Below, piece by piece: positions 1 to 7,945 of a DNA stretch of 16,329 nt. A model generated the notes under the pieces. The model did no database searches. It worked only from the letters and a program-made list of their open reading frames with translations, and was not told the DNA's origin. The position numbers and the translations under genes were made by a program. Source of the stretch: Caulobacteraceae bacterium (GTDB taxonomy: Bacteria > Pseudomonadota > Alphaproteobacteria > Caulobacterales > Caulobacteraceae); the NCBI GenBank assembly GCA_947456005.1, contig CANGRP010000021.1, positions 1 to 16,329 of the forward strand. The letters run 5' to 3'. The stretch's first letter is position 1, and each line of letters begins with the position of its first letter.

Positions 1-2
1 CC

Positions 3-1781
3 AAGGCGAATCTTCAGAGCCAGCTCGCTCGCCTCGAACCGGTGAGCCAGGCCTTGATCCAGCAGGGCGAGCTGGCCATGACGGGGGCGCCTGTCGACGT
101 CACTCCCGCCCATGCCGCCCTGGTGACGGAGATGAAGACGATCTGGTCTGGAACCTCCGCCGAGCTGGGTAGCCTCCTGGACAACCGGATCCAGGGATTC
201 TACCGCGAGTTGGCCCTGCACCTTGGCATCGTTGTCGGGATTCTGGCGCTCGCCGCCTGGTTTGCATTCGCCGTGGCGCGTGGTCTGCGCAAGCGCGAAG
301 AGGCTGACGCCAAGTCGATCTTCAACCTGAAGGCCATGGCCTTGGCGATGGACCAGTCCCAGGCCAGGATTGAGTTTGATCTCGACGGTACGATCCTCGA
401 GGCCAACGAGAACTTCCTCAACACCATGGGTTACCCGGCCAGTGAGATCGTCGGAAGAAAGCATGTGCTGTTTGTCGATCCCAACTATGCCCGCACGCCC
501 GAGTACGCCGGTCACTGGCAGCGCCTGAGAGCCGGCGAGGCGATCTCCGACGTCTTCACCCGCTTCGCCCAGGGGGGCCGAAAGGTCATCATCCAGGCTC
601 GCTACACCCCGCTGATCGGGGCGGATGGCAAACCCTACCGGGTGGTGAAGTACGCCAGCGACATCACCGCCGCAGAGATGGCGCGGGAAGCCTCCGAGCT
701 CGAACGCGCCCAGCGCGCGCAGGAGCAGGCGGCGGTCGTCACGTCGCTCGCCAGCGGTCTGAGCAGCCTCTCGGAAGGCAACCTGCAGGCGCAGATCTCG
801 GAAACCTTCCCCGCCGACTACGAGCAGCTTCGCAAGGATTTCAACGCTGCGGTGGGGTCCCTCTCTGAAACCCTCGGGCAGGTGCGGACGGGTTCAGACG
901 CCATGCGCACTGGAGCTGACGAGATCGCCCACGCATCCGACGACCTCTCGCGTCGCACCGAGCAGCAGGCCGCGAGCCTGGAGGAAACGGCTGCAGCACT
1001 GGACGAGATCACCGCAACGGTGAAGACCACGGCCGCTGGCGCGCGCAGAGCCAGCGAGACTGTGGCGCTCGCCAAGTCCGAGGCCGTCAGGTCTGGTGAA
1101 GTTGTGGCCCAGGCCGTTCAGGCCATGGGAGACATCAAGACCTCGTCCCAGGAGATCAGCCAGATCATCGGCGTGATCGACGAGATCGCTTTCCAGACCA
1201 ACCTGCTGGCGCTCAACGCCGGGGTTGAAGCTGCCCGCGCAGGGGACGCTGGCCGCGGCTTCGCCGTGGTGGCTCAGGAAGTGCGCGCGCTCGCCCAGCG
1301 GTCCGCCCAGGCCGCCAAGGAGATCAAGTCCCTGATCTCGGCCTCAAGCCAGCAGGTGGGCCAGGGTGTCGAGCTGGTGGGTGAAACCGGTCGGGCCCTG
1401 GACAAGATCGTGGCGCAGGTGGCCGATATTGACGCGCTGATCTCCGAGATCGCGGCCTCCGCCCAGGAACAGGCCACCGGCCTCGCCGAGGTCAATACGG
1501 CCGTCAACCAGATGGACCAGGTCGTCCAGCAGAACGCCGCGATGGTGGAGCAATCCACCGCCGCCACCCATGCGCTGAAGTCCGAGACAGCCGAGCTGAA
1601 CCGTCTGATCTCCCGGTTCCGGACGGGTGCGGGCCAGGGCTCGTCGCGTCCGGCGCTGCAACCGGCGACGTCGGACTCGACCCCGCGTCCGTCACCTGCG
1701 CGCGCCGCAACCCGCCGTATCGCTGAGACCTTCGGGGCGAACGCCCTGAAGCCGGCGGAAGACGGCTGGGAGGAGTTCTAG
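3..1781 (+). CDS. mcpA: Methyl-accepting chemotaxis protein, McpA-like (5' end cut by window)
   Basis: This is the receptor that senses a stimulus and controls CheA through CheW at the inner membrane. The reading frame is open to the left edge, and the GTG at 42 is probably only an internal valine, so the N-terminus is missing. Residues below are numbered from that GTG. A periplasmic remnant is followed by a membrane helix at about 59-80. A PAS domain lies at about 105-215, then a HAMP-like segment at about 228-285. The methyl-accepting signalling domain spans about 290-535, with the hairpin tip (FQTNLLALNAGVEAARAG) near 383-400. The protein ends in G-W-E-E-F, which fits the x-W-x-x-F tether for CheR and CheB. 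It is the first gene visible in the operon, 3 bases before cheX. The name mcpA comes from operon position; the receptor family is certain, the orthology less so. Confidence 0.93.
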   Translation, partial: KANLQSQLARLEPVSQALIQQGELAMTGAPVDVTPAHAALVTEMKTIWSGTSAELGSLLDNRIQGFYRELALHLGIVVGILALAAWFAFAVARGLRKREEADAKSIFNLKAMALAMDQSQARIEFDLDGTILEANENFLNTMGYPASEIVGRKHVLFVDPNYARTPEYAGHWQRLRAGEAISDVFTRFAQGGRKVIIQARYTPLIGADGKPYRVVKYASDITAAEMAREASELERAQRAQEQAAVVTSLASGLSSLSEGNLQAQISETFPADYEQLRKDFNAAVGSLSETLGQVRTGSDAMRTGADEIAHASDDLSRRTEQQAASLEETAAALDEITATVKTTAAGARRASETVALAKSEAVRSGEVVAQAVQAMGDIKTSSQEISQIIGVIDEIAFQTNLLALNAGVEAARAGDAGRGFAVVAQEVRALAQRSAQAAKEIKSLISASSQQVGQGVELVGETGRALDKIVAQVADIDALISEIAASAQEQATGLAEVNTAVNQMDQVVQQNAAMVEQSTAATHALKSETAELNRLISRFRTGAGQGSSRPALQPATSDSTPRPSPARAATRRIAETFGANALKPAEDGWEEF

Positions 1782-1784
1782 GAC

Positions 1785-2075
1785 ATGCCCAGCACGCTTT
1801 GTCTTGATGCTGTGCTCGACCTCAAGGCCGCCCAGCCCCTGAAGGCTGCGCTGACTGAGCATCGGGGCGCCTCCGTCCAACTGGACGCGTCCAACGTGGA
1901 GCGACTTGGGGGGCTCTGCCTGCAGGTTCTGGTCGCCGCCAGGCGCGCCTGGTCCGAGGATGGCCATGACCTGACGATTGAACCTCGCTCCGCGGCCTTC
2001 TCCGCCGCAGCTGCGCTGTTCGCTGCTGAAGCCCATCTCGGCCTGCGGGTCGACACTGACGGAGACGTCTCTTGA
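1785..2075 (+). CDS. cheX: Small STAS-domain chemotaxis protein (CheX of Caulobacter, CheS of Sinorhizobium)
   Basis: A 96-residue cytoplasmic protein with one STAS-like fold. The core is L-D-A-S-N-V-E-R-L-G-G-L-C-L-Q at residues 33-47, which aligns with the SpoIIAA-type D-x-S...D-S-S-G loop. The usual phospho-acceptor serines are replaced (G42-G43-L44-C45), so regulation by serine phosphorylation is unlikely. The position between the receptor and cheYI, and the size, match the 97-residue CheS of Sinorhizobium meliloti, which binds CheA and speeds CheY1 dephosphorylation. Its role here is inferred from that. It is not the CheC-family phosphatase also called CheX in other bacteria. The start ATG lies 3 bases after the receptor stop, and the 3' end overlaps cheYI by 4 bases. 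Confidence 0.8.
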   Translation: MPSTLCLDAVLDLKAAQPLKAALTEHRGASVQLDASNVERLGGLCLQVLVAARRAWSEDGHDLTIEPRSAAFSAAAALFAAEAHLGLRVDTDGDVS

Positions 2076-2434
2076 TCAAGGTCCTTACAGTCGATGACTC
2101 CCGCACCATGCGGGACATGCTGCGCCTGGCTCTTGCCGGGGAAGGGTTCACTGTCACGCAGGCGGTTGATGGTGAACATGGTCTCGAGGTGCTCAACGAG
2201 AGCGGCGCCGACGTCATCATCACCGATATCAACATGCCCAAGCTGGACGGCTTTGGCTTCATCGAACGGGTGCGGGAGGACGCCGCCTACCGGGCGACGC
2301 CGATCCTGGTGCTCACTACGGAAAGTGACCCTGCGAAGAAGGTCCGGGCTCGCGAGGCCGGGGCCACTGGATGGATCGTCAAGCCCTTCCATCCCGAGAA
2401 ACTCCTGGATGTGATCCGGAAGGTGGCGGCCTGA
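2072..2434 (+). CDS. cheYI: Chemotaxis response regulator CheY (CheYI)
   Basis: A 120-residue single-domain receiver. CheA phosphorylates it and it acts on the flagellar switch or as a phosphate sink. All phosphorylation residues are visible: the acidic pair D8-D9, the phospho-acceptor D52 (in I-I-T-D-I-N-M-P), T82 and K104. The position of the E. coli switch residue Tyr106 is occupied by W101, common among alphaproteobacterial CheYs as I recall. The start is TTG, overlapping the cheX stop in TTGA, with a GGAG ribosome binding site at 2061-2064. No better ATG fits, since the first residues I-K-V-L-T-V-D-D are needed for strand beta-1. It is followed 4 bases later by cheA. Confidence 0.95.
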   Translation: MIKVLTVDDSRTMRDMLRLALAGEGFTVTQAVDGEHGLEVLNESGADVIITDINMPKLDGFGFIERVREDAAYRATPILVLTTESDPAKKVRAREAGATGWIVKPFHPEKLLDVIRKVAA

Positions 2435-2438
2435 GTCG

Positions 2439-4637
2439 ATGGATGAGCTCGAGGAAATCAAGGTCACATTCTTCCAGGAATGTGACGAGCTGCTCGGAGA
2501 CCTGGAGTCGGGGCTCCTGAGTATCGATGCCGGCGACACCGAACCCGAGCTGGTCAACGCGATCTTTCGTGCGGTTCACTCGGTGAAGGGGGGCGCAGGC
2601 GCCTTCGGGCTTGAGGCCCTCGTGCGGTTCGCCCACGTCTTCGAAACCCTTCTGGACAATGTCCGCGGCGGGAAAACCCTGCTGGAGTCCGATCTCGTCA
2701 AGGTGCTGCTTCGCGCCGCTGACGTTCTTGCGGATCATGTGGCCGCCGCCAAGCTCGGGGGCGAGGGCGACGCCGCCGCAACAGCCGCCATGGTTGAAGA
2801 GCTCGAGGCCTGGACTTCAGGAGGTCCGGGGCTCGCCCCGCCTTCGCTTCAAGCGGATGTTCAGCCCAATGAAGACGGCATTGTCTTCAAGCCCGTCACT
2901 CTGAGCCTGCCGGAGTTCGAGGACGTCCCGAAGGAACAGGTCTGGACAATCACTTTCCAGCCCATGGACGCCCTCTACGCCAGGGCCAACGAGGCCGGAC
3001 TTCTGATCCGCGAGATCGAGCGTCTGGGTGAGGTCGAAGTCGAGCTGCTGGACGATGCGCTGCCGGTCTTTGACAGTCTTGAGCCCGAAACAGCGTACTT
3101 CGCCTGGAAGGTCCGCCTGAAGGCCGATGTCACCGAGGAGAAGATCCGAGAGGTCTTCGAGTTTGTCGAGGACCACTGCTCGACCACGATCGCGCGAGAG
3201 GCGCCGCCGACCGCCTTGGTCGAGACCGGTCCCGGGCCTGACATAGCTGCAATCCTCGCCGCCGCCCAGGCTGCGTTCACTGAAGCTGAACCCCCCCCGA
3301 GGCCGCAAAGGATCGAGGCGTCCGATACTGAACCTGTGTTGCACGCGGAGCCGGCGACCTCAGTGGTCCCGTTGGCGCAGCCAGCCACGGTGCGGGCATC
3401 CCCTGCGCCCGCGGCGGAGAAGGCCAATCAGGCGACCATTCGGGTGGATCCGGAGCGCATCGACACGCTGATCGATCTCGTCGGAGAGCTGGTGATCAAC
3501 CAGGCCATGCTGGCCCAGCGTGTGGCCGGTCACGGCTTTGCAGCGTCCTCGGATGTAGGCCGGGGTCTGGACGAGCTGGAACAGTTGACCCGGGACATCC
3601 AGGACAGCGTCATGGCGATCCGGGCCCAGCCCGTGAAGTCGGTGTTCCAGCGGATGCCACGCCTTGTGCGCGAGATCGCGGGCCTGACCGGAAAGCAGGT
3701 CCGGCTGGTTACCGACGGCGAGAACACCGAGGTCGACAAGACCGTCATCGAGCGGATCTCGGAGCCGATCACCCATATGCTCCGCAATGCGATCGACCAC
3801 GGGCTTGAGTCCGCCGAGGACCGCGCTGCGGCCGGCAAGCCCCCGGAGGGAACCGTTCGCCTGGCGGCCCTGCACCGGGGCGGACGGATCGTCATCGAGG
3901 TGGGTGATGATGGCAGGGGCATCAATCGGCCCCGCGTCCGTCAGATCGCCATTGATCGGGGTCTCATCGCCGCCGACGCACAACTGACGGATGAAGAAGT
4001 CGACAATCTGATCTTCCTTCCCGGTTTCTCTACGGCGAGCCAGGTGTCGGACATCTCGGGTCGCGGCGTGGGCATGGATGTCGTGCGCAAGTCTGTGCAG
4101 GGCCTGGGCGGCCGGATTTCGATCAGCTCCCGGCCCGGACTCGGATCAACCTTCACTCTCAGCCTTCCGCTGACCCTGGCCGTGCTGGACGGCATGGTGA
4201 TCGATGTGGCCGGTCAGACCCTTGTGGTGCCGCTGACTGCAATTGTCGAAAGTCTTCGTCCGGCCGCCTCAGAGGTAAAGAAGCTCGGTGTCCAGGGCGG
4301 CGTTCTGGCCGTGCGTGACGCCTATGTGCCCCTGGTCGACATCGGACGGGTGCTTGGGTTCCAGACCGCTGAGATCAATCCCGCCGAGGGTGTCGTGCTG
4401 CTCGTGGATAGCGAGGTCGGAGGCCGCGCGGCGCTCGTCGCCGACAGTATTCATGGCCAGCGGCAGGTCGTGATCAAGTCGCTGGAGTCCAACTATCAAC
4501 AGGTCCCAGGGATCGCTGCTGCGACGATCCTGGGTGATGGCCGCGTGGCCCTGATCCTGGATGTCGACGCCCTTGTCGCGATGAGCAAGCGTGAACCCCC
4601 TCGGATGCATGAACCTTCAATCCAAGCTGCGGAGTGA
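2439..4637 (+). CDS. cheA: Chemotaxis histidine kinase CheA
   Basis: The 732-residue kinase of the receptor array, which passes phosphate to the CheYs and CheB. All five domains are present. P1 (Hpt, about 1-105) has the phosphorylated H47 in H-S-V-K-G. P2, the regulator-docking domain, is at about 165-250. A proline-rich linker runs to about 325; its codons include a run of eight C at 3291-3298. P3, the dimerisation helices, starts at about 330. P4, the ATPase, shows an N box (H446 to H454, with N450), D490-D491-G-R-G, G541-R-G-V-G-M and G567-L-G-S. P5, CheW-like, covers about 580-720. The length is normal for the family. The start ATG lies 4 bases after cheYI, with purine-rich AAGGTGG upstream. 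The 3' end meets cheW directly. Confidence 0.97.
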   Translation: MDELEEIKVTFFQECDELLGDLESGLLSIDAGDTEPELVNAIFRAVHSVKGGAGAFGLEALVRFAHVFETLLDNVRGGKTLLESDLVKVLLRAADVLADHVAAAKLGGEGDAAATAAMVEELEAWTSGGPGLAPPSLQADVQPNEDGIVFKPVTLSLPEFEDVPKEQVWTITFQPMDALYARANEAGLLIREIERLGEVEVELLDDALPVFDSLEPETAYFAWKVRLKADVTEEKIREVFEFVEDHCSTTIAREAPPTALVETGPGPDIAAILAAAQAAFTEAEPPPRPQRIEASDTEPVLHAEPATSVVPLAQPATVRASPAPAAEKANQATIRVDPERIDTLIDLVGELVINQAMLAQRVAGHGFAASSDVGRGLDELEQLTRDIQDSVMAIRAQPVKSVFQRMPRLVREIAGLTGKQVRLVTDGENTEVDKTVIERISEPITHMLRNAIDHGLESAEDRAAAGKPPEGTVRLAALHRGGRIVIEVGDDGRGINRPRVRQIAIDRGLIAADAQLTDEEVDNLIFLPGFSTASQVSDISGRGVGMDVVRKSVQGLGGRISISSRPGLGSTFTLSLPLTLAVLDGMVIDVAGQTLVVPLTAIVESLRPAASEVKKLGVQGGVLAVRDAYVPLVDIGRVLGFQTAEINPAEGVVLLVDSEVGGRAALVADSIHGQRQVVIKSLESNYQQVPGIAAATILGDGRVALILDVDALVAMSKREPPRMHEPSIQAAE

Positions 4638-4639
4638 AA

Positions 4640-5107
4640 ATGAACCAGCCAGCAATCACTGTGGCTAACGAACGCCGCGAGCTGACGTCCTTTTGGGCCG
4701 GCGACCAGGAGTACTGTGTCGATATCATGTCGGTGCGGGAGATCCGGGGCTGGAGCGCGGCCACGCCCCTTCCCCAGAGCCCGAGCTACATGCGCGGTGT
4801 CATCAATCTGCGAGGCGCCGTGCTGCCGATCATGGATCTGGCCGAGAGGCTGGACCTGCCTCCCACCGAGCCGTCAGAGCGGTCGGTGATCATTGTCGTC
4901 CAGGTGGGGGAGCGTCTGGTCGGTCTTCTTGTGGACGCCGTCTCCGACATCCTCTCGATCAACCCGGAGCAGATCCAGCCCACACCGGACGTGGGATGCG
5001 ACCAGGCGAAGGCCTTCGTCCGCGGCCTGATTACGATCGATGACAGGATGGTCAGTGAAATCGCGGTCGAGCGTTTGCTGCCTGAACTCGAAAGCCTCGC
5101 GGCATGA
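4640..5107 (+). CDS. cheW: Chemotaxis coupling protein CheW
   Basis: A cytoplasmic adaptor of about 155 residues that links receptor tips to CheA P5. Family hallmarks are visible: the segment Y-M-R-G-V-I-N-L-R-G followed by V-L-P-I-M-D-L, and later V-G-L-L-V-D-A-V-S-D-I-L. It has no other domain, as expected for CheW. Two starts are possible. The GTG at 4634 overlaps the cheA stop (GTGA), while the ATG at 4640 has GGAG at 4631-4634, five bases upstream. I chose the ATG because of that spacing; the difference is two residues. The stop overlaps the cheR start in ATGA. Confidence 0.96.
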   Translation: MNQPAITVANERRELTSFWAGDQEYCVDIMSVREIRGWSAATPLPQSPSYMRGVINLRGAVLPIMDLAERLDLPPTEPSERSVIIVVQVGERLVGLLVDAVSDILSINPEQIQPTPDVGCDQAKAFVRGLITIDDRMVSEIAVERLLPELESLAA

Positions 5108-5991
5108 CAGTGACTGTACTCGGACGCCAGGCCGACCCGGCCTCTCTCGTCGAGGGCGAGTACAGTTTCACCAGTGACGATTTTCGGACGATTGCGGCGC
5201 TCATCTATGAGCAGTCCGGGATAGCGCTGGCGGAAACCAAGGCCAGTCTCGTGTACTCCCGCCTCGCCAAACGGCTGCGGAAGCTCGGACTGCCGACGTT
5301 CGCGGATTACTGCGAATTGATCTCTTCCCCCGACGGAGAGGGTGAGCGCGGCGCGATGTTGAACGCCCTGACCACCAATGTGACGCGGTTCTACCGGGAG
5401 CCCCATCACTTCGTCCATCTGCGCGATGAGGTGCTGCGCCCAGCGATCCCATTCCTCAAGGCCGGCGGTCGCATGCGCCTTTGGTCGGCGGCGTGTTCGA
5501 GTGGCCAGGAGCCCTATTCCATGGCCTTGACCCTCTTGTCGGTCCTGCCTGAGGCCCCGCAGTTAGACATCAAGATCCTGGCGACCGATATCGACTCGCG
5601 AATCCTCGATCAGGCACGGAGCGGAGTCTATCCGGACGATCTTGTCTCCCCCATTCCGGCCGCGCAGCGGGATCGCTGGATGCGCCGGGATCCTACGGAC
5701 CGCCAGGCCTGGATCATGGGCCAGGAGGTTCGATCCCTGGTCATCTTCAAGGAGCTCAACCTGATCGGCGACTGGCCGGTGCGGGGCCCCTTCGACGCCA
5801 TCTTCTGCCGTAATGTGATGATCTACTTTGATGATCCGACACAGGAGAGGATCTGTGAGCGGTTCTCTGCACTGCTGGCGCCAGCCGGCCGCCTGTACAT
5901 TGGTCACTCCGAGCGCGTCAGCACGAGGATTTCAGGCCTGGTTTCAGATGGGCTGACGGTCTACCGGCGCACGGGGGCGGGCAAGCCATGA
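5104..5991 (+). CDS. cheR: Chemoreceptor glutamate methyltransferase CheR
   Basis: A 295-residue SAM-dependent methyltransferase that methylates receptor glutamates during adaptation. An N-terminal helical domain contains T-T-N-V-T-R-F-Y-R-E. The Rossmann domain has the SAM loop (S-A-A-C-S-S-G-Q-E-P-Y), the acidic loop I-L-A-T-D-I-D and F-C-R-N-V-M-I-Y-F, then G-H-S-E-R near the end. The beta-subdomain, which docks receptor tails in enteric CheR, lies around W-M-R-R-D-P-T-D. From memory its loop is as long as in E. coli CheR but lacks the Gly-x-Gly, so whether it binds the G-W-E-E-F tail of the receptor encoded at 3-1781 is open. It overlaps cheW upstream and cheB downstream by ATGA. Confidence 0.96.
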   Translation: MTVTVLGRQADPASLVEGEYSFTSDDFRTIAALIYEQSGIALAETKASLVYSRLAKRLRKLGLPTFADYCELISSPDGEGERGAMLNALTTNVTRFYREPHHFVHLRDEVLRPAIPFLKAGGRMRLWSAACSSGQEPYSMALTLLSVLPEAPQLDIKILATDIDSRILDQARSGVYPDDLVSPIPAAQRDRWMRRDPTDRQAWIMGQEVRSLVIFKELNLIGDWPVRGPFDAIFCRNVMIYFDDPTQERICERFSALLAPAGRLYIGHSERVSTRISGLVSDGLTVYRRTGAGKP

Positions 5992-7016
5992 GTCCGGTCA
6001 GAGTCGTAGTTGTCGATGACTCCCCCACAATGCGCGGGCTGATCGGCGCCTTGCTCAGGCGGGATCCGGAGATCGACGTTGTCGGTTTCGCCGGCGACCC
6101 ACACGAAGCGCGTCAAACCATCAAGGATCTGAATCCCGACGTCATTACGCTCGACATCGAGATGCCGAACATGAATGGCCTGGAGTTCCTTGAGCGCATC
6201 ATGAGACTCCGGCCGATGCCGGTCGTTATGGTCTCAACCCTCACCCAGGCGGGGGCGGATGCAACCCTTCGCGCCCTTGAGCTGGGTGCGGTGGACTGCA
6301 TCGGAAAGCCATCAAACACCATCGAGGCCAGGATCGGCCTCGGGGAGCTGGCGGATAAGGTGAAGGCAGCGGCGGGCGCCCGTGTCCGGCCGGCCTCGAC
6401 CCCCGCCCAGCCTACTCCCCCGGCTGAGTTTGGTGGTTCGAATGACGTCATCGCCATAGGAGCCTCCACCGGCGGGGTTGAGGCGCTGCTCAAGATCATC
6501 TCCCACTTTCCGAGCAACTGTCCGCCGACCGTGATCACGCAGCACATGCCGGCCGTCTTCACGACCAGCTTCGCGGCGCGACTTGACCGCGCCACGCTGG
6601 CCAGCGTGTCAGAGGCGTTTGACGGGGCGCCGCTGCTGCCAGGTCGCGTCTATCTCGCGCCCGGAGGCGAAACGCACCTGGAAGTCGCGAAGGCGGGCGG
6701 TGGGCTGCAGTGTCGCCTCCGTTCCGGCGATCCCGTCAGTGGGCATCGCCCCTCCGTGGACGCGCTGTTTGCATCGGTCGCCTCAGCTTGCGGCCCGGCT
6801 GCGGTGGGGGTGATCCTGACCGGGATGGGCCGCGATGGCGCAGCCGCACTGAAGCTCCTGCGTGACGCCGGCGCCCGCACCGTCGGCCAGAACGAGGAAA
6901 GCTGCGTCGTTTACGGCATGCCTCGTGTCGCGAACGAGATGGGTGCTGTCGAACATCAGGTCACACTAGAGAAAATCGGTCCGATGATTCTGACCCTTGC
7001 CGAGAAGAAAAGATAA
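5988..7016 (+). CDS. cheB: Chemotaxis methylesterase/deamidase CheB
   Basis: A 342-residue two-domain enzyme that removes receptor methyl groups when phosphorylated by CheA. The receiver domain (about 1-125) has D10-D11 and the phospho-acceptor D56 in T-L-D-I-E-M-P. A proline-rich linker (about 130-150) leads to the esterase domain, whose catalytic triad is S160 (G-A-S-T-G-G), H186 (Q-H-M-P) and D283 (G-M-G-R-D-G). The length is typical. The start overlaps the cheR stop in ATGA. The last 50 or so bases become AT-rich, and the stop TAA directly abuts the cheYII ATG; this marks the left border of a low-GC block. Confidence 0.97.
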   Translation: MSPVRVVVVDDSPTMRGLIGALLRRDPEIDVVGFAGDPHEARQTIKDLNPDVITLDIEMPNMNGLEFLERIMRLRPMPVVMVSTLTQAGADATLRALELGAVDCIGKPSNTIEARIGLGELADKVKAAAGARVRPASTPAQPTPPAEFGGSNDVIAIGASTGGVEALLKIISHFPSNCPPTVITQHMPAVFTTSFAARLDRATLASVSEAFDGAPLLPGRVYLAPGGETHLEVAKAGGGLQCRLRSGDPVSGHRPSVDALFASVASACGPAAVGVILTGMGRDGAAALKLLRDAGARTVGQNEESCVVYGMPRVANEMGAVEHQVTLEKIGPMILTLAEKKR

Positions 7017-7406
7017 ATGCCTGCCGCTTCAGCTTTATCTGTCCTTATTGTAGACGATCAGATGACGATGCGCTCTCTGGTCCGTGATGGCCTTAGGCAG
7101 ATTGGTGTAACCAATATTCGAGAGGCCTGCGACGGCGAGGAAGCTGTTTCTGCACTTGTTGCGCGCCCGGCGAATCTTGTCATTACCGATTACAATATGC
7201 CTAAGCTTGATGGAATGGGCCTGCTACGCGCGATTCGAACATATGAACCCATCAAGAATACAGCTGTGATCATGTTGACCGGTCGAGCGGATCCTGAGCT
7301 TGTCAAGCGAGCGGCTCAGTATGGGGTTAACAACTATTTGGTGAAGCCGTTCACGGTGCTGACCCTTCGAGGAAAAATTGAAGAAGTTTTTGGGGCAATA
7401 ACATGA
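7017..7406 (+). CDS. cheYII: Chemotaxis response regulator CheY (CheYII)
   Basis: A 129-residue receiver-only protein. The residues D13-D14, phospho-acceptor D58 (I-T-D-Y-N-M-P), T88 and K110 are intact. Unlike CheYI it keeps a tyrosine (Y107) at the switch position of E. coli Tyr106. In related alphaproteobacteria the CheY in this slot is often the main motor regulator, but the sequence alone does not prove that here. The ATG follows the cheB stop with no gap, and the gene overlaps cheD in ATGA. Base use differs sharply from the rest of the operon: this stretch is about 50% GC and contains a TTA leucine codon at 7035-7037. Confidence 0.95.
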   Translation: MPAASALSVLIVDDQMTMRSLVRDGLRQIGVTNIREACDGEEAVSALVARPANLVITDYNMPKLDGMGLLRAIRTYEPIKNTAVIMLTGRADPELVKRAAQYGVNNYLVKPFTVLTLRGKIEEVFGAIT

Positions 7407-7945
7407 CGTTGATTGCTCCATTAAATCAAAGATCAGGATCTGTTAAGTTCCATATTGTACAGGGTGATCACCGTGTTTCCTCGAACCCTGAGGAGTCTCT
7501 TTTGACTATTCTTGGATCTTGTGTGGCGGCCTGTCTGTATGATCCGGTTCGCGGAGTTGGAGGGATGAACCATTTCCTTCTCGCCGACGGCGATGGGCAG
7601 GAAGCCATGCGTTATGGCGCCTACGCCATGGAAGTCTTGATCAATGATCTCCTGAAGCTAGGCGCCTCGCGGGATCGACTCGAGGCGAAGCTGTTCGGTG
7701 GCGCCAAGATCATGGAGCGCTTGAACGATATCGGAGCCGAGAACGTTCTCTTTGCCCGGAGATTCCTGGCCACCGAAGGCATACCCATTGTCGGCGAGAG
7801 CCTGGGGGGGCGTCGCGCCCGGCGTATCGAGTTCTGGCCTGTGGGCGGTCGAGCCCGGCAACGGGAGATCGACCAGTTTGTGGAGGCCGTCGAGCCACGC
7901 CCGGCTCCGCGTCACGTCCAAGACGCTGCGATCGAGCTCTTCTGA
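7403..7945 (+). CDS. cheD: Chemoreceptor glutamine deamidase CheD
   Basis: A 180-residue enzyme that deamidates receptor glutamines to make methylation sites. Catalytic residues are C40 in L-G-S-C-V-A-A-C-L-Y-D and H57 in G-G-M-N-H-F-L-L; T35 is a candidate for the third residue of the triad. Other hallmarks are L-F-G-G-A-K-I-M (about 98-105) and the C-terminal G-G-R-x-x-R-R-I-E-F. It starts in the cheYII stop (ATGA) and ends in a TGATG overlap with cheU. The first 50 or so codons lie in the low-GC block, including a TTA at 7421-7423, whereas the rest has the normal composition of the operon. Confidence 0.95.
   Translation: MTLIAPLNQRSGSVKFHIVQGDHRVSSNPEESLLTILGSCVAACLYDPVRGVGGMNHFLLADGDGQEAMRYGAYAMEVLINDLLKLGASRDRLEAKLFGGAKIMERLNDIGAENVLFARRFLATEGIPIVGESLGGRRARRIEFWPVGGRARQREIDQFVEAVEPRPAPRHVQDAAIELF

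Noticed and set aside
1778..2557. 259-codon minus-strand frame across cheX and cheYI
   Set aside because: Antisense to cheX, cheYI and the cheA start, all certain or likely genes; no domain recognised.
3291..3298. Run of eight C in cheA as a possible frameshift
   Set aside because: It lies in the proline-rich linker and the frame continues correctly on both sides into P2 and P3, so the gene is intact.
7421..7446. Two TTAA sites in the low-GC block, considered as a CtrA box
   Set aside because: The spacing is 18 bases, not the 7 of TTAA-N7-TTAA, and AT-rich DNA makes chance TTAA likely.
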